DNA from: Haematococcus lacustris
Lineage: Eukaryota > Chlorophyta > Chlorophyceae > Chlamydomonadales > Haematococcaceae
Assembly (NCBI GenBank): GCA_030144725.1
Contig: JASKMD010000011.1
Location: 7,524,058-7,588,057, forward strand
Direction: 5' to 3'
Length of the DNA stretch: 64,000 bases
Positions 34,621 through 45,846 of the stretch are shown in pieces. The notes beneath the pieces were generated by a model. It saw nothing but the letters and a program-made list of their open reading frames with translations, ran no database searches and was not told the origin of the DNA. Position numbers and translations under genes: made by a program. The stretch's first letter is position 1, and each line of letters begins with the position of its first letter.

Positions 34621-34885
34621 CTGCACAGCTGTTGATAGTCGACATCTGCACAGATGCAGGCGATGTCGACATCTGTGCAGCTGCGGGAAGTCGACATCTG
34701 CACAGATGTCGTATACCGCGACCAACATCTGTGCAGCTGCTGACAACGACATCTGCACAAATGTCGACTATTACATTCGAGCCTTGGCTGTGCAGATGTC
34801 GTCTGTAGCATCTGCACAGATGTCGACTATTACATTCGCGGCTTGGCTGTGCAGATGTCGAGGCTTCATTTGCACAGATGTCGAC
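34621..34885. repeat. GTCGAC-centred palindromic repeats, left cluster
   Basis: Alternating CATCTGCACAGATG and GTCGACATCTGTGCAG segments make long imperfect palindromes. The same motif forms the larger array at 38452-39290. Confidence 0.88.
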
Positions 34886-34920
34886 TATTTCATCGACTAT
34901 TACATCCGCAAAGCACATGC

Positions 34921-35222
34921 ATTGACACCCAAACATCCAGCAAGACAAAACACATGTATTGACACCCAAACACCCCGCAACACCTCGCTACACCCCCGCA
35001 AAACACATGTATTGACACCCAAAACACCCCGCAACACCTCGCTACACCCCCGCAAAACATATGTATTGACACCCAAAACACCCCGCAACACCTCGCTACA
35101 CCCCCGCAAAACACATGTATTGACACCCAAAACACCCCGCAACACCTCGCTACACCCCCGCAAAACACATGTATTGACGACCCAACACCCCGCAACACCC
35201 CCGCAAAACACATGCATTGACA
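34921..35222. repeat. 54-bp tandem repeat (ACATGTATTGACACCCAAAA...)
   Basis: About five copies at a 54-bp period with small variants (ACATGC/ACATGT/ATATGT). Related partial copies extend to 35330. Confidence 0.9.
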
Positions 35223-35410
35223 CTCAAACATCCCGCAACACCTCGCTACGGGACTTGCAAGCACATGTCTCGATGCACCATCACTCCACAAAACCTCAAT
35301 ATGGCTATGCTAAGCACATGCATTGATGCACCCAATGATAATAACATCTCCCTACGATGTGACAAGGTAGCAACGACACAACACAACAAGAAGGTGTACT
35401 ACCACTACAC

Positions 35411-36138
35411 TCACCATCACCATCACCATCACCATCACCATCACCATCACCATCACCATCACCATCACCCACCTCACCATCACCATCACCATCACCATCA
35501 CCATCACCATCACCATCACCATCACCACACCACACCATCACCATCACCATCACCATCACCATCACCACACCATCACCATCACCATCACCATCACCATCAC
35601 CATCACCATCACCATCACCATCACCATCACCATCACCATCACCATCACCATCACCATCACCATCACCATCACCATCACCATCACCATCACCATCACCATC
35701 ACCATCACCATCACCATCACCATCACCATCACCATCACCATCACCATCACCATCACCATCACCATCACCATCACCATCACCATCACCATCACCATCACCA
35801 TCACCATCACCATCACCATCACCATCACCATCACCATCACCATCACCATCACCATCACCATCACCATCACCATCACCATCACCATCACCATCACCATCAC
35901 CATCACCATCACCATCACCATCACCATCACCATCACCATCACCATCACCATCACCATCACCATCACCATCACCATCACCATCACCATCACCATCACCATC
36001 ACCATCACCATCACCATCACCACACCACACCACACCACACCACACCACACCACACCACACCACACCACACCCCACCCCACCCCACCCCACCCCACCCCAC
36101 CCCACCCCACCCCACCCCACCCCACCCCACCCCACCCC
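35411..36138. repeat. (CATCAC)n tract grading into (CCACA)n and (CCCCA)n
   Basis: Hexanucleotide CATCAC units run from 35411 to about 36020 with two short interruptions near 35468 and 35525. The tract then changes to CCACA (36021-36069) and CCCCA (36070-36138). Poly-His and Asp/Gly frames are artefacts. Confidence 0.98.
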
Positions 36139-36356
36139 AACAAGGTGACAACACAACAACATCGCAGCAAGGCGTCAAGATGACGAGGACAACAAGCACG
36201 GGCTGACAACCACCCAAGCGCTCAGCTATCCCTTTTGAGAGGGATGGGTAGGGTCATTGTGGTGTGTGGGCATGGCATGGCCAGGGTGGGCTGGGTGGGC
36301 TGCTACTACTGGATCCCACTCCAAGCTGCCCGCTCCAGGTTGCCCGCTCCAGATTG

Positions 36357-36574
36357 CTACGCCAAGGGTAGGGTAGGGAGAGGGCTACTACGCCAAGGGT
36401 AGGGTAGGGAGAGGGCTGCTACGCCAAGGGTAGGGTAGGGAGAGGGCTGCTACGCCAAGGGTAGGGTAGGGAGAGGGCTGCTACGCCAAGGGTAGGGTAG
36501 GGAGAGGGCTGCTACGCCAAGGGTAGGGTAGGGAGAGGGCTGCTACGCCAAGGGTAGGGTAGGGAGAGGGCTGC
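36357..36574. repeat. 31-bp minisatellite (CTACGCCAAGGGTAGGGTAG...)
   Basis: Seven near-perfect 31-bp units. Confidence 0.95.
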
Positions 36575-36708
36575 AGCGTGTGTCGTGGGGCGGGGGGTGG
36601 GAAAGGCGGGAGGTAGGTGGGGTGCCAGGCTTGGAGGTGGTGGGACAGGGGAGGGGAGGGGGAAGGGGGAAGGAGGAAGTGGGGAAGAGGGAAGGGCTGA
36701 CCGTGGGA

Positions 36709-37856
36709 CCTGCAGTAAACAATGGGCATCTTTGCGGTTAGGCTGGGCATCCGACCACCCATGTGCAAGGGTTGGCCACTCACTCTTTGCTAGCGCCACT
36801 TCTATACCTACCTGGCAGCGCCTCCATGGCTGCAGCTCCTGGCTGCCCCTGCGCTCCATGCGCTTGCTTCTTGTGGTAGGGTGATGGAGGAGGGGGTGGG
36901 GGTGGGGGTGGGGGTGGGGGGGGGAAGGGGGATGGGTGTGGCCATTAGAACCTCCATTACAACCCACCTTCCTTTGTCCTCACCTCAGTAGGAAGTGCAA
37001 GGTGGGAGAGTAGGGTTGGGCTGGGCTGGGCTGGGGCTGGGGGGCTGGGCTGGGGCTGGGCTGGGCTGGGCTGGGCTGGGCTGGGCTGGGCTGGGCTGGG
37101 CTGGGCTGGGCTGGGCTGGGCTGGGCTGGGCTGGGCTGGGCTGGGCTGGGCTGGGCTGGGCTGGGCTGGGCTGGGCTGGGCTGGGCTGGGCTGGGCTGGG
37201 CTGGGCTGGGCTGGGCTGGGCTGGGCTGGGCTGGGCTGGGCTGGGCTGGGCTGGGCTGGGCTGGGCTGGGCTGGGCTGGGCTGGGCTGGGCTGGGCTGGG
37301 CTGGGCTGGGCTGGGCTGGGCTGGGCTGGGCTGGGCTGGGCTGGGCTGGGCTGGGCTGGGCTGGGCTGGGCTGGGCTGGGCTGGGCTGGGCTGGGCTGGG
37401 CTGGGCTGGGCTGGGCTGGGCTGGGCTGGGCTGGGCTGGGCTGGGCTGGGCTGGGCTGGGCTGGGCTGGGCTGGGCTGGGCTGGGCTGGGCTGGGCTGGG
37501 CTGGGCTGGGCTGGGCTGGGCTGGGCTGGGCTGGGCTGGGCTGGGCTGGGCTGGGCTGGGCTGGGCTGGGCTGGGCTGGGCTGGGCTGGGCTGGGCTGGG
37601 CTGGGCTGGGCTGGGCTGGGCTGGGCTGGGCTGGGCTGGGCTGGGCTGGGCTGGGCTGGGCTGGGCTGGGCTGGGCTGGGCTGGGCTGGGCTGGGCTGGG
37701 CTGGGCTGGGCTGGGCTGGGCTGGGCTGGGCTGGGCTGGGCTGGGCTGGGTGTAGGGAAGGGGAGGTTGGGACCATTGAACCTGTAGCTATTCAGTGGTT
37801 GGCAAATAGTTAGGCAAGGTACTTGGAGCCACATGACTGCAAGATAAAATACTCAC
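36709..37856 (-). other. Two further intron-like modules bracketing a (GGGCT)n array
   Basis: Minus-strand modules at about 36783-36709 and 37856-37781 start GTGAGT, contain GCCTAAC, and end TGCAG/TACAG. They resemble those at 25-26 kb. Confidence 0.5.
37017..37750. repeat. (GGGCT)n pentanucleotide array, second copy
   Basis: About 145 units, interrupted only by GGGGCTGGGG variants near its left end. It shares its left flank with the array at 25847. Confidence 0.98.
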
Positions 37857-38451
37857 CATTCGCTAGGGTGGGGTTTGTGTGGGTGCACCCAACTTTGTTT
37901 CAAAGTGCACCCAGCTTCGTCTCTTGCATTGCTCCTGACCGCCTCTCCGGGCTCCTCCACTCCTCTTCCGCTCCGCCTCATAGGCTTCGGGCTACGTGTC
38001 CTAGTTGCACCTCATGCATTTCTTATGCCACATCGCTGATCGCTGCATCGCTGCACCTCCTTCTGTTTTCTGTCGCTATCTCTTGATCCTATCGCTCAAC
38101 CTGATGGCATCTTTTTATGGCTGGTCGCCAATGCTATGCGGCTGGTCGGCTCATAGCTAGCCTTTTGGCGACGGTTTTGTTGGCTGCTCCTGGCCGCTCC
38201 TGGCTGCTAATGCCAGCTTAGCGGGGCAGTCTGGGTTCTTGCGTGATTCCTTTGCTTCCTTCGCGGTACCTTCATGCAGGTCTCCATGCAGCCTGGTTAT
38301 TTTGTAACCTTAATGCATACCGTGTTATGTTGGAAGAGTCTTGCTTCCTTTGGGGTTACTTTGCTGCCTTCGCGGTGCCTTTGCGTAACCTTCATGCAAG
38401 CCTTTTCTTCATGTGCACATCTGCACTACTTGTGTGTATCTGCACTACTTG
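37857..38451. other. No gene recognised
   Basis: Unique-looking sequence rich in CTTCGCGGT/CTTTGC repeats (two similar ~60-base stretches around 38255-38290 and 38360-38400). No exon is supported. Confidence 0.4.
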
Positions 38452-39290
38452 TGTGCAGATGTCGAGGGATGAAACTGTGCAGATGTCAAGGGATGCTTGG
38501 CTGTGCAGATGTCGACTGTGTCGAGAGCTGTGCAGATGTCGAGGGATGCAGCTGTGCAGATGTCGTTGTTGTCGACAGCTGTGCAAATGTCGAGGGATGC
38601 ATCTGTGCAGATGTCGACTGTGTCGACAGCTGTGCAGATGTCGAGGGATGCTTGGCTGTGCAGATGTCGACTGTGTCGACAGCTGTGCAGATGTCAAGGG
38701 ATGCTTGGCTGTGCAGATGTCGACTGTGTCGACAGCTGTGCAGATGTCGAGGGATGCATCTGTGCAGATGTCGACTGTGTCGACAGCTGTGCAGATGTCG
38801 AGGGATGCTTGGCTGTGCAGATGTCGACTGTGTCGAGAGCTGTGCAGATGTCGAGGGATGCATCTGTGCAGATGTCGACTGTGTCGACAGCTGTGCAGAT
38901 GTCGAGGGATGCATCTGTGCAGATGTCGACTGTGTCGACAGCTGTGCAGATGTCGAGGGATGCTTGGCTGTGCAGATGTCGACTGTGTCGAGAGCTGTGC
39001 AGATGTCGAGGGATGCATCTGTGCAGATGTCGACTGTGTCGACAGCTGTGCAGATGTCGAGGGATGCTTGGCTGTGCAGATGTCGACTGTTTTGACAGCT
39101 GTGCAGATGTCGAGGGATGCATCTGTGCAGATGTCGACTGTTTCGACAGCTGTGCAGATGTCGAGGGATGCATCTGTGCAGATGTCGACTGTGTCGAGAG
39201 CTGTGCAGATGTCGAGGGATGCATCTGTGCAGATGTCGACTGTGTCGACAGCTGTGCAGATGTCGAGGGATGCATCTGTGCAGATGTCGT
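38452..39290. repeat. GTCGAC-centred repeat array, right cluster
   Basis: Units of about 36-50 bp contain TGTGCAGATGTCGA, with alternating links (CTGTGTCGACAGC, GGGATGCATC, GGGATGCTTGGC). Frames on both strands remain open because the common sub-units keep a multiple of three. Confidence 0.95.
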
Positions 39291-39672
39291 ATGTCCATAG
39301 GGCATCTACATGCATCTGCACAGATTCCGGGCTCATTTAACCGACATCTGTGCAGATTCCCAAAAAGGGGGGGGTACCTCGCGCGCGGATCGTTGTATCT
39401 CCGCAACCGCTGCGAGTTAGGACTTCATTCAAGAGCGAGGTCCCCCTTAAACTCAGCGTTCTATCGTTCTATCGGAGCAGAATGTCCTTCCGATGCAAAA
39501 AAGGCCCTCGCGTCGGCCTTATTTATCGTGAGTGGAAGATTACATGATTTTGATGCAAGATTAATGGGGTGGAAGGCTTGATTATTTCTATGCATGAAGA
39601 CGTTTTCAAAGTTGACTTTAGACGCACTTTGGCAATCGGGGAATGTGAAACAATGAATAACATGGCTCGGGG
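39291..39672. other. No gene recognised; edge of repeat and hAT flank
   Basis: A stray copy of CGACATCTGTGCAGATTCC lies at 39341-39359. The rest is AT-richer than the window average and leads to the hAT insertion site. Confidence 0.4.
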
Positions 39673-39680
39673 ATAATATG
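39673..39680. repeat. Left 8-bp target-site duplication ATAATATG
   Basis: Repeated exactly at 43088-43095 on the other side of the element. Confidence 0.88.
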
Positions 39681-39907
39681 TAAGGAGCGTCCCGGGCTGT
39701 ATCATATTATATGATATAGACTATGTATCATGATAATATCATTATATTTCATTATAAGCCCTGTTTCTGCAGCGCAAGACGCCTGTGGGGACCCTATGTC
39801 CCTCGCGCACTGGTCGTAACCGTGCGCGCTGAGGTTCGGGTGGCAGTTAGGCGGCAGTTGGCGGGCAGTACTGGGTTCTGGCGGGCAGTGTATCGTGCAC
39901 CGGCGTC

Positions 39908-40617
39908 ATGGCTGACGCCGATGAGCCAGAGCAGATGTTTAACCGTGTTATGCTGCCATCAAGCGAGGTGCTCCGCAGATGTCAAAAGAGCAAGCACGCT
40001 GGCGATTGGTTGTTCCAGTGCAACAGTAAAGGCCATGTAGTTGCTGTGTGCAAGCGCTGCCCGAAAATTCTCAGCGTGGGCAACATGAGCCAAACGGTGG
40101 GCCAACACAAGTGCAAAGGTGGCACCGTTGGCGTCGTCAAGCGTACTATGGAACCGACATTTGGTCCCATCCCACCTGAGGAGCGAGGGGAGCCAGCCTC
40201 CCGATGTGCAACGCGCCATACGCCGTCGTCTGGGCTTAGCCCTCGTATCTGGGCAGGTCCCGTTTGCTTTCGTGAACAATGTCCACCTCCAGTCCATATT
40301 CCAACTTTTGGGCGTGGATGTGCTCAAGGAGAAGCACTATCGCACTGAGGTGTTGGACGAGCTGTACAAGGAGGTGAAGCAAGCCACTTTGAAGGAGCTC
40401 CGTGAGCTTGTAGAGGTTAGTGTATGCTCCACCCTTCCCATCCCTCCCTGCCCACCACACCACCACCTCCCAGGCCATATACCCATCTTCCTCTCTATGC
40501 CCCTGGCAGTGCATGTGTTGTGCATGTTGACGAAGTAACCCCCTGATACACCATCTTGTGTAGGAGGGCTTTATGATCGTGTCTGACGGCTGGAAAAGCA
40601 AGTTTGCGGGCTTGTAG
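39908..40617 (+). pseudogene. hAT transposase N-terminal remains (BED-type zinc finger and start of catalytic region)
   Basis: From ATG 39908 the frame gives a BED-like finger (VCKRCPKILS...GQHKC, CxxC...HxC). Around 40180-40200 the meaningful frame shifts, continuing as IRRRLGLALVSGQVPFAFVN and then a DELYKEVKQATLKELRELVE block. A GT-AG intron (40415-40563) leads to EGFMIVSDGWKSKF, the SDGW motif at the start of hAT catalytic domains. A stop follows within a few residues. The frame change and the missing C-terminal half mark it as inactive unless sequence errors are present. Confidence 0.7.
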
Positions 40618-40666
40618 TAGGGTGTGACGGCAGTAGGATGGCTGTGTGTTGCTGCCGCTAGCGTGG

Positions 40667-41036
40667 GTGTGAGCAGCAGGCTGGCCATGTGTGGCACTGG
40701 GCCTAACAACCGCCCAGGACTCTTAGTGTGCCATGTGTGGGTGTGAGCAGCAGGCTGGCCATGTGTGGCACTGGGCCTAGCAGCCGCCCAGGACTCTTAG
40801 TGTGCCATGTGTGGGTGTGAGCAGCAGGCTGGCCATGTGTGGCACTGGGCCTAACAACCGCCCAGGACTCTTAGTGTGCCATGTGTGGGTGTGAGCAGCA
40901 GGCTGGCCATGTGTGGCACTGGGCCTAGCAGCCGCCCAGGACTCTTAGTGTGCCATGTGTGGGTGTGAGCAGCAGGCTGGCCATGTGTGGCACTGGGCCT
41001 AACAGCCGCCCAGGACTCTTAGTCAGGATGTCCCAA
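40667..41036. repeat. 74-bp minisatellite inside the hAT element
   Basis: Five units, each containing GTGTGAGCAGCAGGCTGGCC and CCGCCCAGGACTCTTAG. Two more copies are at 42690-42840 near the other end of the element. Confidence 0.93.
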
Positions 41037-41689
41037 CATGGGGTTGGTAATCTTCATGCAAGTACTCTTTCAATACTGCACCGTTTCTGATAGCGTTTGT
41101 CACATTGGCACCTGCGAAGTAATGCGCATCTACTGGCAAGCGGCGCGTTACCTCTTGCGAGTGAGGCCGTGCCGGCGCAAGCGAGCGCGGATACATCTCA
41201 GCTGCTCACCATCGATTGTTCTTGTGGTGAGTAGTGGCACCAATGAGGGAACTCCGCCTGGCATCCAGCCGGAAGTACAATCACATTTCAGCCCGCCAGG
41301 CTCGCTCCGCGAGCCTTTTGTTGGTGCAGGCGGTGTTGGAGGGCCATCGCTGGGCATGTGATGTAGCGACATTGCTGCAAATGCGGGAAATGTGCGTCTC
41401 TCTCTCGCTAGTCACACAGGAAAAGGGACCCTCATTAACAAAATGGCATGTTGTGAGCTGACCACTGTGACTTTCCAGTTTTTCGCTACATAACTCTGTT
41501 CCTTACTCAACGCCACAACTGCTGGAGAAGAAAGCATGGCAATTAGTTGATCAGGCCTGCTTGAAATGACATTGGCGTGACCCGACTTTGCCTTGCAGGA
41601 ATGATTAGCCCATCCGACCCTGCCCATTGCAACCCCCCCCCCTCCCCAGCCCAGCATCGCCTTCCTACCTCCGCTCCACCCCTCCCAAC

Positions 41690-41960
41690 CCCAGCCCGGC
41701 CCTTCAAACCCCCCTCCCACCCCCTCCCACCCCCTCCCAGCCCCCTCACTGCCCTCCCACCCCCGCCACCCCCTCCCAACCTCAGCCCCCCCCTCCACCC
41801 CCCCTCCCACCCCCTCCCAGCCCCCTCACTGCCCTCCCACCCCCGCCACCCCCTCCCAACCTCAGCCCCGCACTCCACCCCCCCTCCCACCCCCTCCCAG
41901 CCCCCTCACTGCCCTCCCACCCTTGCTACCCCCTCCCAATCCCAGCCCCCCCCTCCACCC
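41690..41960. repeat. C-rich ~80-bp tandem repeat inside the hAT element
   Basis: About three copies of a unit with CCCCTCACTGCCCTCCCACC; the plus strand is nearly free of G. Confidence 0.88.
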
Positions 41961-42689
41961 ACCTCCCCCTCCCTCCTTGTCCCGGCCTTAGCAACTCCAG
42001 CCCACCTCAATGGGGCGCAGCCGGCGGGATGCCCACCTTCAGGCCCTAAATAATTCACCAAGAGCTGGTTATCTGCACTGCCCTAGCGCTGGTGCTGGTG
42101 CTGCCCCTGACCTGCCCACCCCTCCAGCTGAGCAGCAGGGGGTCAGGGCGGAGCTGGACACAAGCTCGACACGCAAGCGGAGGGCGGGCGGGAGGGATCG
42201 GACCCAACATGTCGAGCAAGGTAACGTAGCAATGGCCTACACACCTTGAGTGGCCTTACAGAGTGGCCAGGTAGTAGGTACTACTCACGAAGCGGTCAAG
42301 CAATGCAGCAGCCTTGTATACTTCCGAGCATGGGTGGAGGGGCGTCTTTACATCGGTTTGGCGTGCCATGTGCATTGTTTTGACTGCGGCGACTGTCCCT
42401 GACTGTTTGCAGAGGCTACTGGGCCACGTCGGTCGCGGCGGTCGGTCGCGGCGAGGCCCGCATGAGCAAAACTGGCATGAATTTAAATGTCAAGATTTGA
42501 GCCGCCATAGCACTCAGCACAGTGCATAATATTTAATGTTACAAGCTGCACCGCATAGCTGACAGAGTCTTCTATCCAGGGATGTGCGAAACATAAATAG
42601 AAACCACGTGGCTGAGACGCGGCGTCGTTTTGATTACCAGGGGTCGGTTTCCTATCATTTCCAGCCATTTTTTGTTAGTTGGGGTCGCC

Positions 42690-42840
42690 TGACTCTTAGT
42701 GTGCCATGTGTGGGTGTGAGCAGCAGGCTGGCCATGTGTGGCACTGGGCCTAGCAGCCGCCCAGGACTCTTACCATGCCGTGTGTGGGTGTGAGCAGCAG
42801 GCTGGCCGTGTGTGGCACTGAGCCTAGCACTGAGCCTAGC
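42690..42840. repeat. Second cluster of the 74-bp minisatellite
   Basis: Two units, the second diverged, in the same orientation as those at 40667. Confidence 0.88.
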
Positions 42841-43095
42841 ACGTGTGTATTGTAGTGTCTCAGGTTGCAACGCCTTGTCACTCCCATTGAGAGCGAATGC
42901 AACCCGTTCATGGAGCCTATTCGTGAGTTGCGACTTGTTGCTACGAGCGAGTTGCAACCTGCGAAAATCTTGATATTCTGCGGTCATGATGACTTGGGAT
43001 GTATCATAACTGTATCATGATAATCATGATATGCCTAACAGTCCATATACGCGTATCATGAGATATCATGATACATGCCGCTCCCTAATAATATG

Positions 43096-44190
43096 GCTCG
43101 GGGATAACATGGCTCGGGATGATATGGAACTGCATTTGCATGCGCGTTGTGCCTTGGTTTAGCGTGGGGTACGATGGGGCACAACCGTGCCAAGTATGAA
43201 GTAGATAACGACAAAACCGCCAATTTTAAAAGGGTTTATAAAACGCGAGGCCGAGCACCGGCGATGAACTGTTGAGACCGAAGCTGACGGTCGCGGAGCG
43301 CAGCGACTAAGGTCGAGGGCCATGTAGCGCCGGTGCTCGGCCATGCCCATGCGATATTGTGCCCATTGTGCCTACCTCTCTACCTGGTTATGTGTGCATA
43401 CCTCAGCATCACCCCCCCCAACCGCAAGGGCAGAGTTGTTGGGCCAAAGACCTGGAGGAGGTTGTGCCAGCAGACTGTGTGCCAATTGTGCACCAGGTTG
43501 TGTGTGTCAGCAGGCTGTGCTGCCCCAACAGTAGCTGACAACACATGTTCTAGTCCTCCAAAGGCAGATTGCATACTGAACATGCTATAGTTGGCGCTAC
43601 CTGCAGTCGCCACCCATGTGCCGGCTGCTCGGTGCTAGGGTGCAGCAGCGCCAACTCCTGGCTGCACGCTTCACAAGCGTACTACACCTTGCTTTGGATT
43701 GGAGCTGCCACAAACAGCTGCCAAGCGCAGGCGCATACGCTTGAGAAATACTCAGCTCATCAGCCCCAAATCAGGTTGTGGTTGGTTGCATGACACACAC
43801 CTCTCACCTGACGCAGATGATGCTGTCGAGCAGCTCAAGCCAGCGAGTTCCGCAACGGCTCGAATTTCAAACACCGACGTTTGTGCTTCACTGTGCACGG
43901 CCTATGACTGGACGTTATGGCGGCTGGATAACTAGTCAAGTAGCGTGGATTGCGAGGTGTGGTGTGGTCACGAGTTGTGGTCGCAGTGAGCGGTCCCCCG
44001 TCGGTTGGGAGGGCGCAAGCTTCGCGCTTGGTGTGCCTTTGGGTATGTGTGCAAGGCGTACGACAACTGTGCATTTCAAAACACGAAACCCACATAGATT
44101 TTTAAACAACCCCGTGTCACAACCCTGTCGTGAGTCGGGCAGCCCTCCCAGCTATCTGTCGCCCGCCGCTGTCTCCAGTCCTCCAGAGCG
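43096..44190. other. No gene recognised; contains a 15-bp perfect hairpin
   Basis: GGCCGAGCACCGGCG at 43249-43263 is perfectly complementary to 43328-43342 across a 64-base loop. The remainder has no supported exon. Confidence 0.4.
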
Positions 44191-44319
44191 ATGCTGCACG
44201 CCACATCACGCCCTGGTCTGACGAAACCGCATCGAAACCGAACCCAGCACTGTCGGACGCATGCGTACGCCCAGCACAGCTCGATGATCGTCAGTACAAG
44301 CAAACCATGCAAGCGACTT
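44191..44319 (+). other. Candidate transit-peptide exon of the DnaJ/ferredoxin gene
   Basis: ATG at 44191 opens 43 codons rich in Arg, His, Ser, Thr and lacking acidic residues (starts MLHATSRPGLTKPHRNRT). It ends at a consensus donor GTGAGT. This is the composition of a plastid transit peptide. The next credible exon (45585) needs phase 2 while this ends in phase 0, so at least one exon is missing or the link is wrong. Confidence 0.3.
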
Positions 44320-44710
44320 GTGAGTGCTGGTGCCGTAACGCCCCAGGCCCCTGGCATCGTGCGGCTGTTGGGGGCAGAGGGCGGTACTCTATGAAGTCAG
44401 GCAGCCATGCAGTTGCGCAGGCAGGCAGGCTGGCAGGCAGGCTGGTTAGCAGCTCAGCCTTGCCTGTCAGGCGTGGGCAGCAGGGCATAGCCTGCCACCC
44501 CTGCGGTCTGCCAGCTGGGCACTGACAGGCCGCAACTTCACCAGCATCACCATCGCCACCACCAGCACCTAGGAGCAGCACACTAATGCAGCAGGGCTCT
44601 CACCAATGCCACAACCGCAGACCTCCACTTTACAGGACCTGCAGCACAGCAGCAGCACCACCACACCAACGGCAGCAGCACTGGCATGCACCAAAACTGC
44701 ATCACTCAGA

Positions 44711-45390
44711 CCACCCACCCACCCACCCACCCACCCACCCACCCACCCACCCACCCACCCACCCACCCACCCACCCACCCACCCACCCACCCACCCACCC
44801 ACCCACCCACCCACCCACCCACCCACCCACCCACCCACCCACCCACCCACCCACCCACCCACCCACCCACCCACCCACCCACCCACCCACCCACCCACCC
44901 ACCCACCCACCCACCCACCCACCCACCCACCCACCCACCCACCCACCCACCCACCCACCCACCCACCCACCCACCCACCCACCCACCCACCCACCCCCAC
45001 CCACCCACCCACCCACCCACCCACCCACCCACCCACCCACCCACCCACCCACCCACCCACCCACCCACCCACCCACCCACCCACCCACCCACCCACCCAC
45101 CCACCCACCCACCCACCCACCCACCCACCCACCCACCCACCCACCCACCCACCCACCCACCCACCCACCCACCCACCCACCCACCCACCCACCCACCCAC
45201 CCACCCACCCACCCACCCACCCACCCACCCACCCACCCACCCACCCACCCACCCACCCACCCACCCACCCACCCACCCACCCACCCACCCACCCACCCAC
45301 CCACCCACCCACCCACCCACCCACCCACCCACCCACCCACCCACCCACCCACCCACCCACCCACCCACCCACCCACCCACCCACCCACCC
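44711..45390. repeat. (CCCA)n tetranucleotide array
   Basis: About 170 units with one slip (CCCACCCCCACCC) near 44995. Thr-His-Pro-Pro and Gly-Gly-Trp-Val frames are artefacts. Confidence 0.98.
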
Positions 45391-45584
45391 TCTACCACTG
45401 TTAGCGACATCGGCACCTACACCATGCACTGCCCCTAGGCCATGCACCAAGACCTGGGCCTGAGCTGGCCTTGACCCCCTGACCCCTGACCCCTCAATGC
45501 CCCTGACCCCCCTGACCCCCTCACCTGCATGGGTGGGAGTGTGTGGTTCGCCTACTCTCTCCCCCTCTCCCCCTTCTTCCCTAG

Positions 45585-45757
45585 CCGTCACACTGCCCTG
45601 GCGCCACTGCTGATTGATCCAGCCAGGCCTAGTGGCCCTCCTGAGTGGGATGCTGGCCTGGCGCACGCGGAGGCTGTTGGGAACCCCCAACTAGCAGCAA
45701 GCATGGCCGGGTGCCCCTGCTGTGGGGGTCAGCTGGGCGCCAGGTCCCCTGACAGAG
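45585..45757 (+). other. Probable upstream exon of the DnaJ/ferredoxin gene
   Basis: It is preceded by an excellent polypyrimidine tract and CTAG acceptor, and encodes LLIDPARPSGPPEWDAG and a CPCCGG motif. It would exit in phase 1. The exon at 46087 starts in phase 0, so another exon probably lies between them, possibly near 45850. Confidence 0.45.
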
Positions 45758-45777
45758 GTATCCACCGCCCCAGCCGC

Positions 45778-45778
45778 C

Positions 45779-45845
<67 letters not shown>

Positions 45846-45846
45846 A
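45778..45846. repeat. (CCAG)n microsatellite
   Basis: About seventeen CCAG units between candidate exons. Confidence 0.95.

Larger units (their letters stand above)
39681..43087 (+). mobile_element. hAT-family DNA transposon, 3407 bp, internally degenerate
   Basis: The ends are short terminal inverted repeats: left TAAGGAGCG, right (reverse complement) TAGGGAGCG, with GTATCAT shared further in. ATAATATG flanks both ends, the 8-bp duplication typical of hAT elements. Subterminal regions are AT-rich with ATCATGAT motifs. The interior holds transposase remains near the left end and then minisatellites (a 74-bp unit at 40667 and again at 42690; C-rich repeats at 41690-41960). I found no dimerisation-domain exon, so the element is probably non-autonomous. 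Confidence 0.85.

Noticed and set aside
35217..36209. Poly-His and Asp/Gly proteins
   Set aside because: Pure (CATCAC)n translation on opposite strands, with no start context or conserved domain.
36980..37834. Long Pro/Ala/Gln/Ser and Gly/Trp/Ala/Leu repeat proteins
   Set aside because: Translations of (GGGCT)n in all frames; microsatellite, not genes.
38243..39406. Cys/Asp-rich repeat proteins around CADVD and CRCR motifs
   Set aside because: All six frames of the GTCGAC-centred array stay open together; the pattern follows the DNA repeat, not codon use.
44569..45690. THPP / GGWV repeat proteins
   Set aside because: Translations of the (CCCA)n tract.
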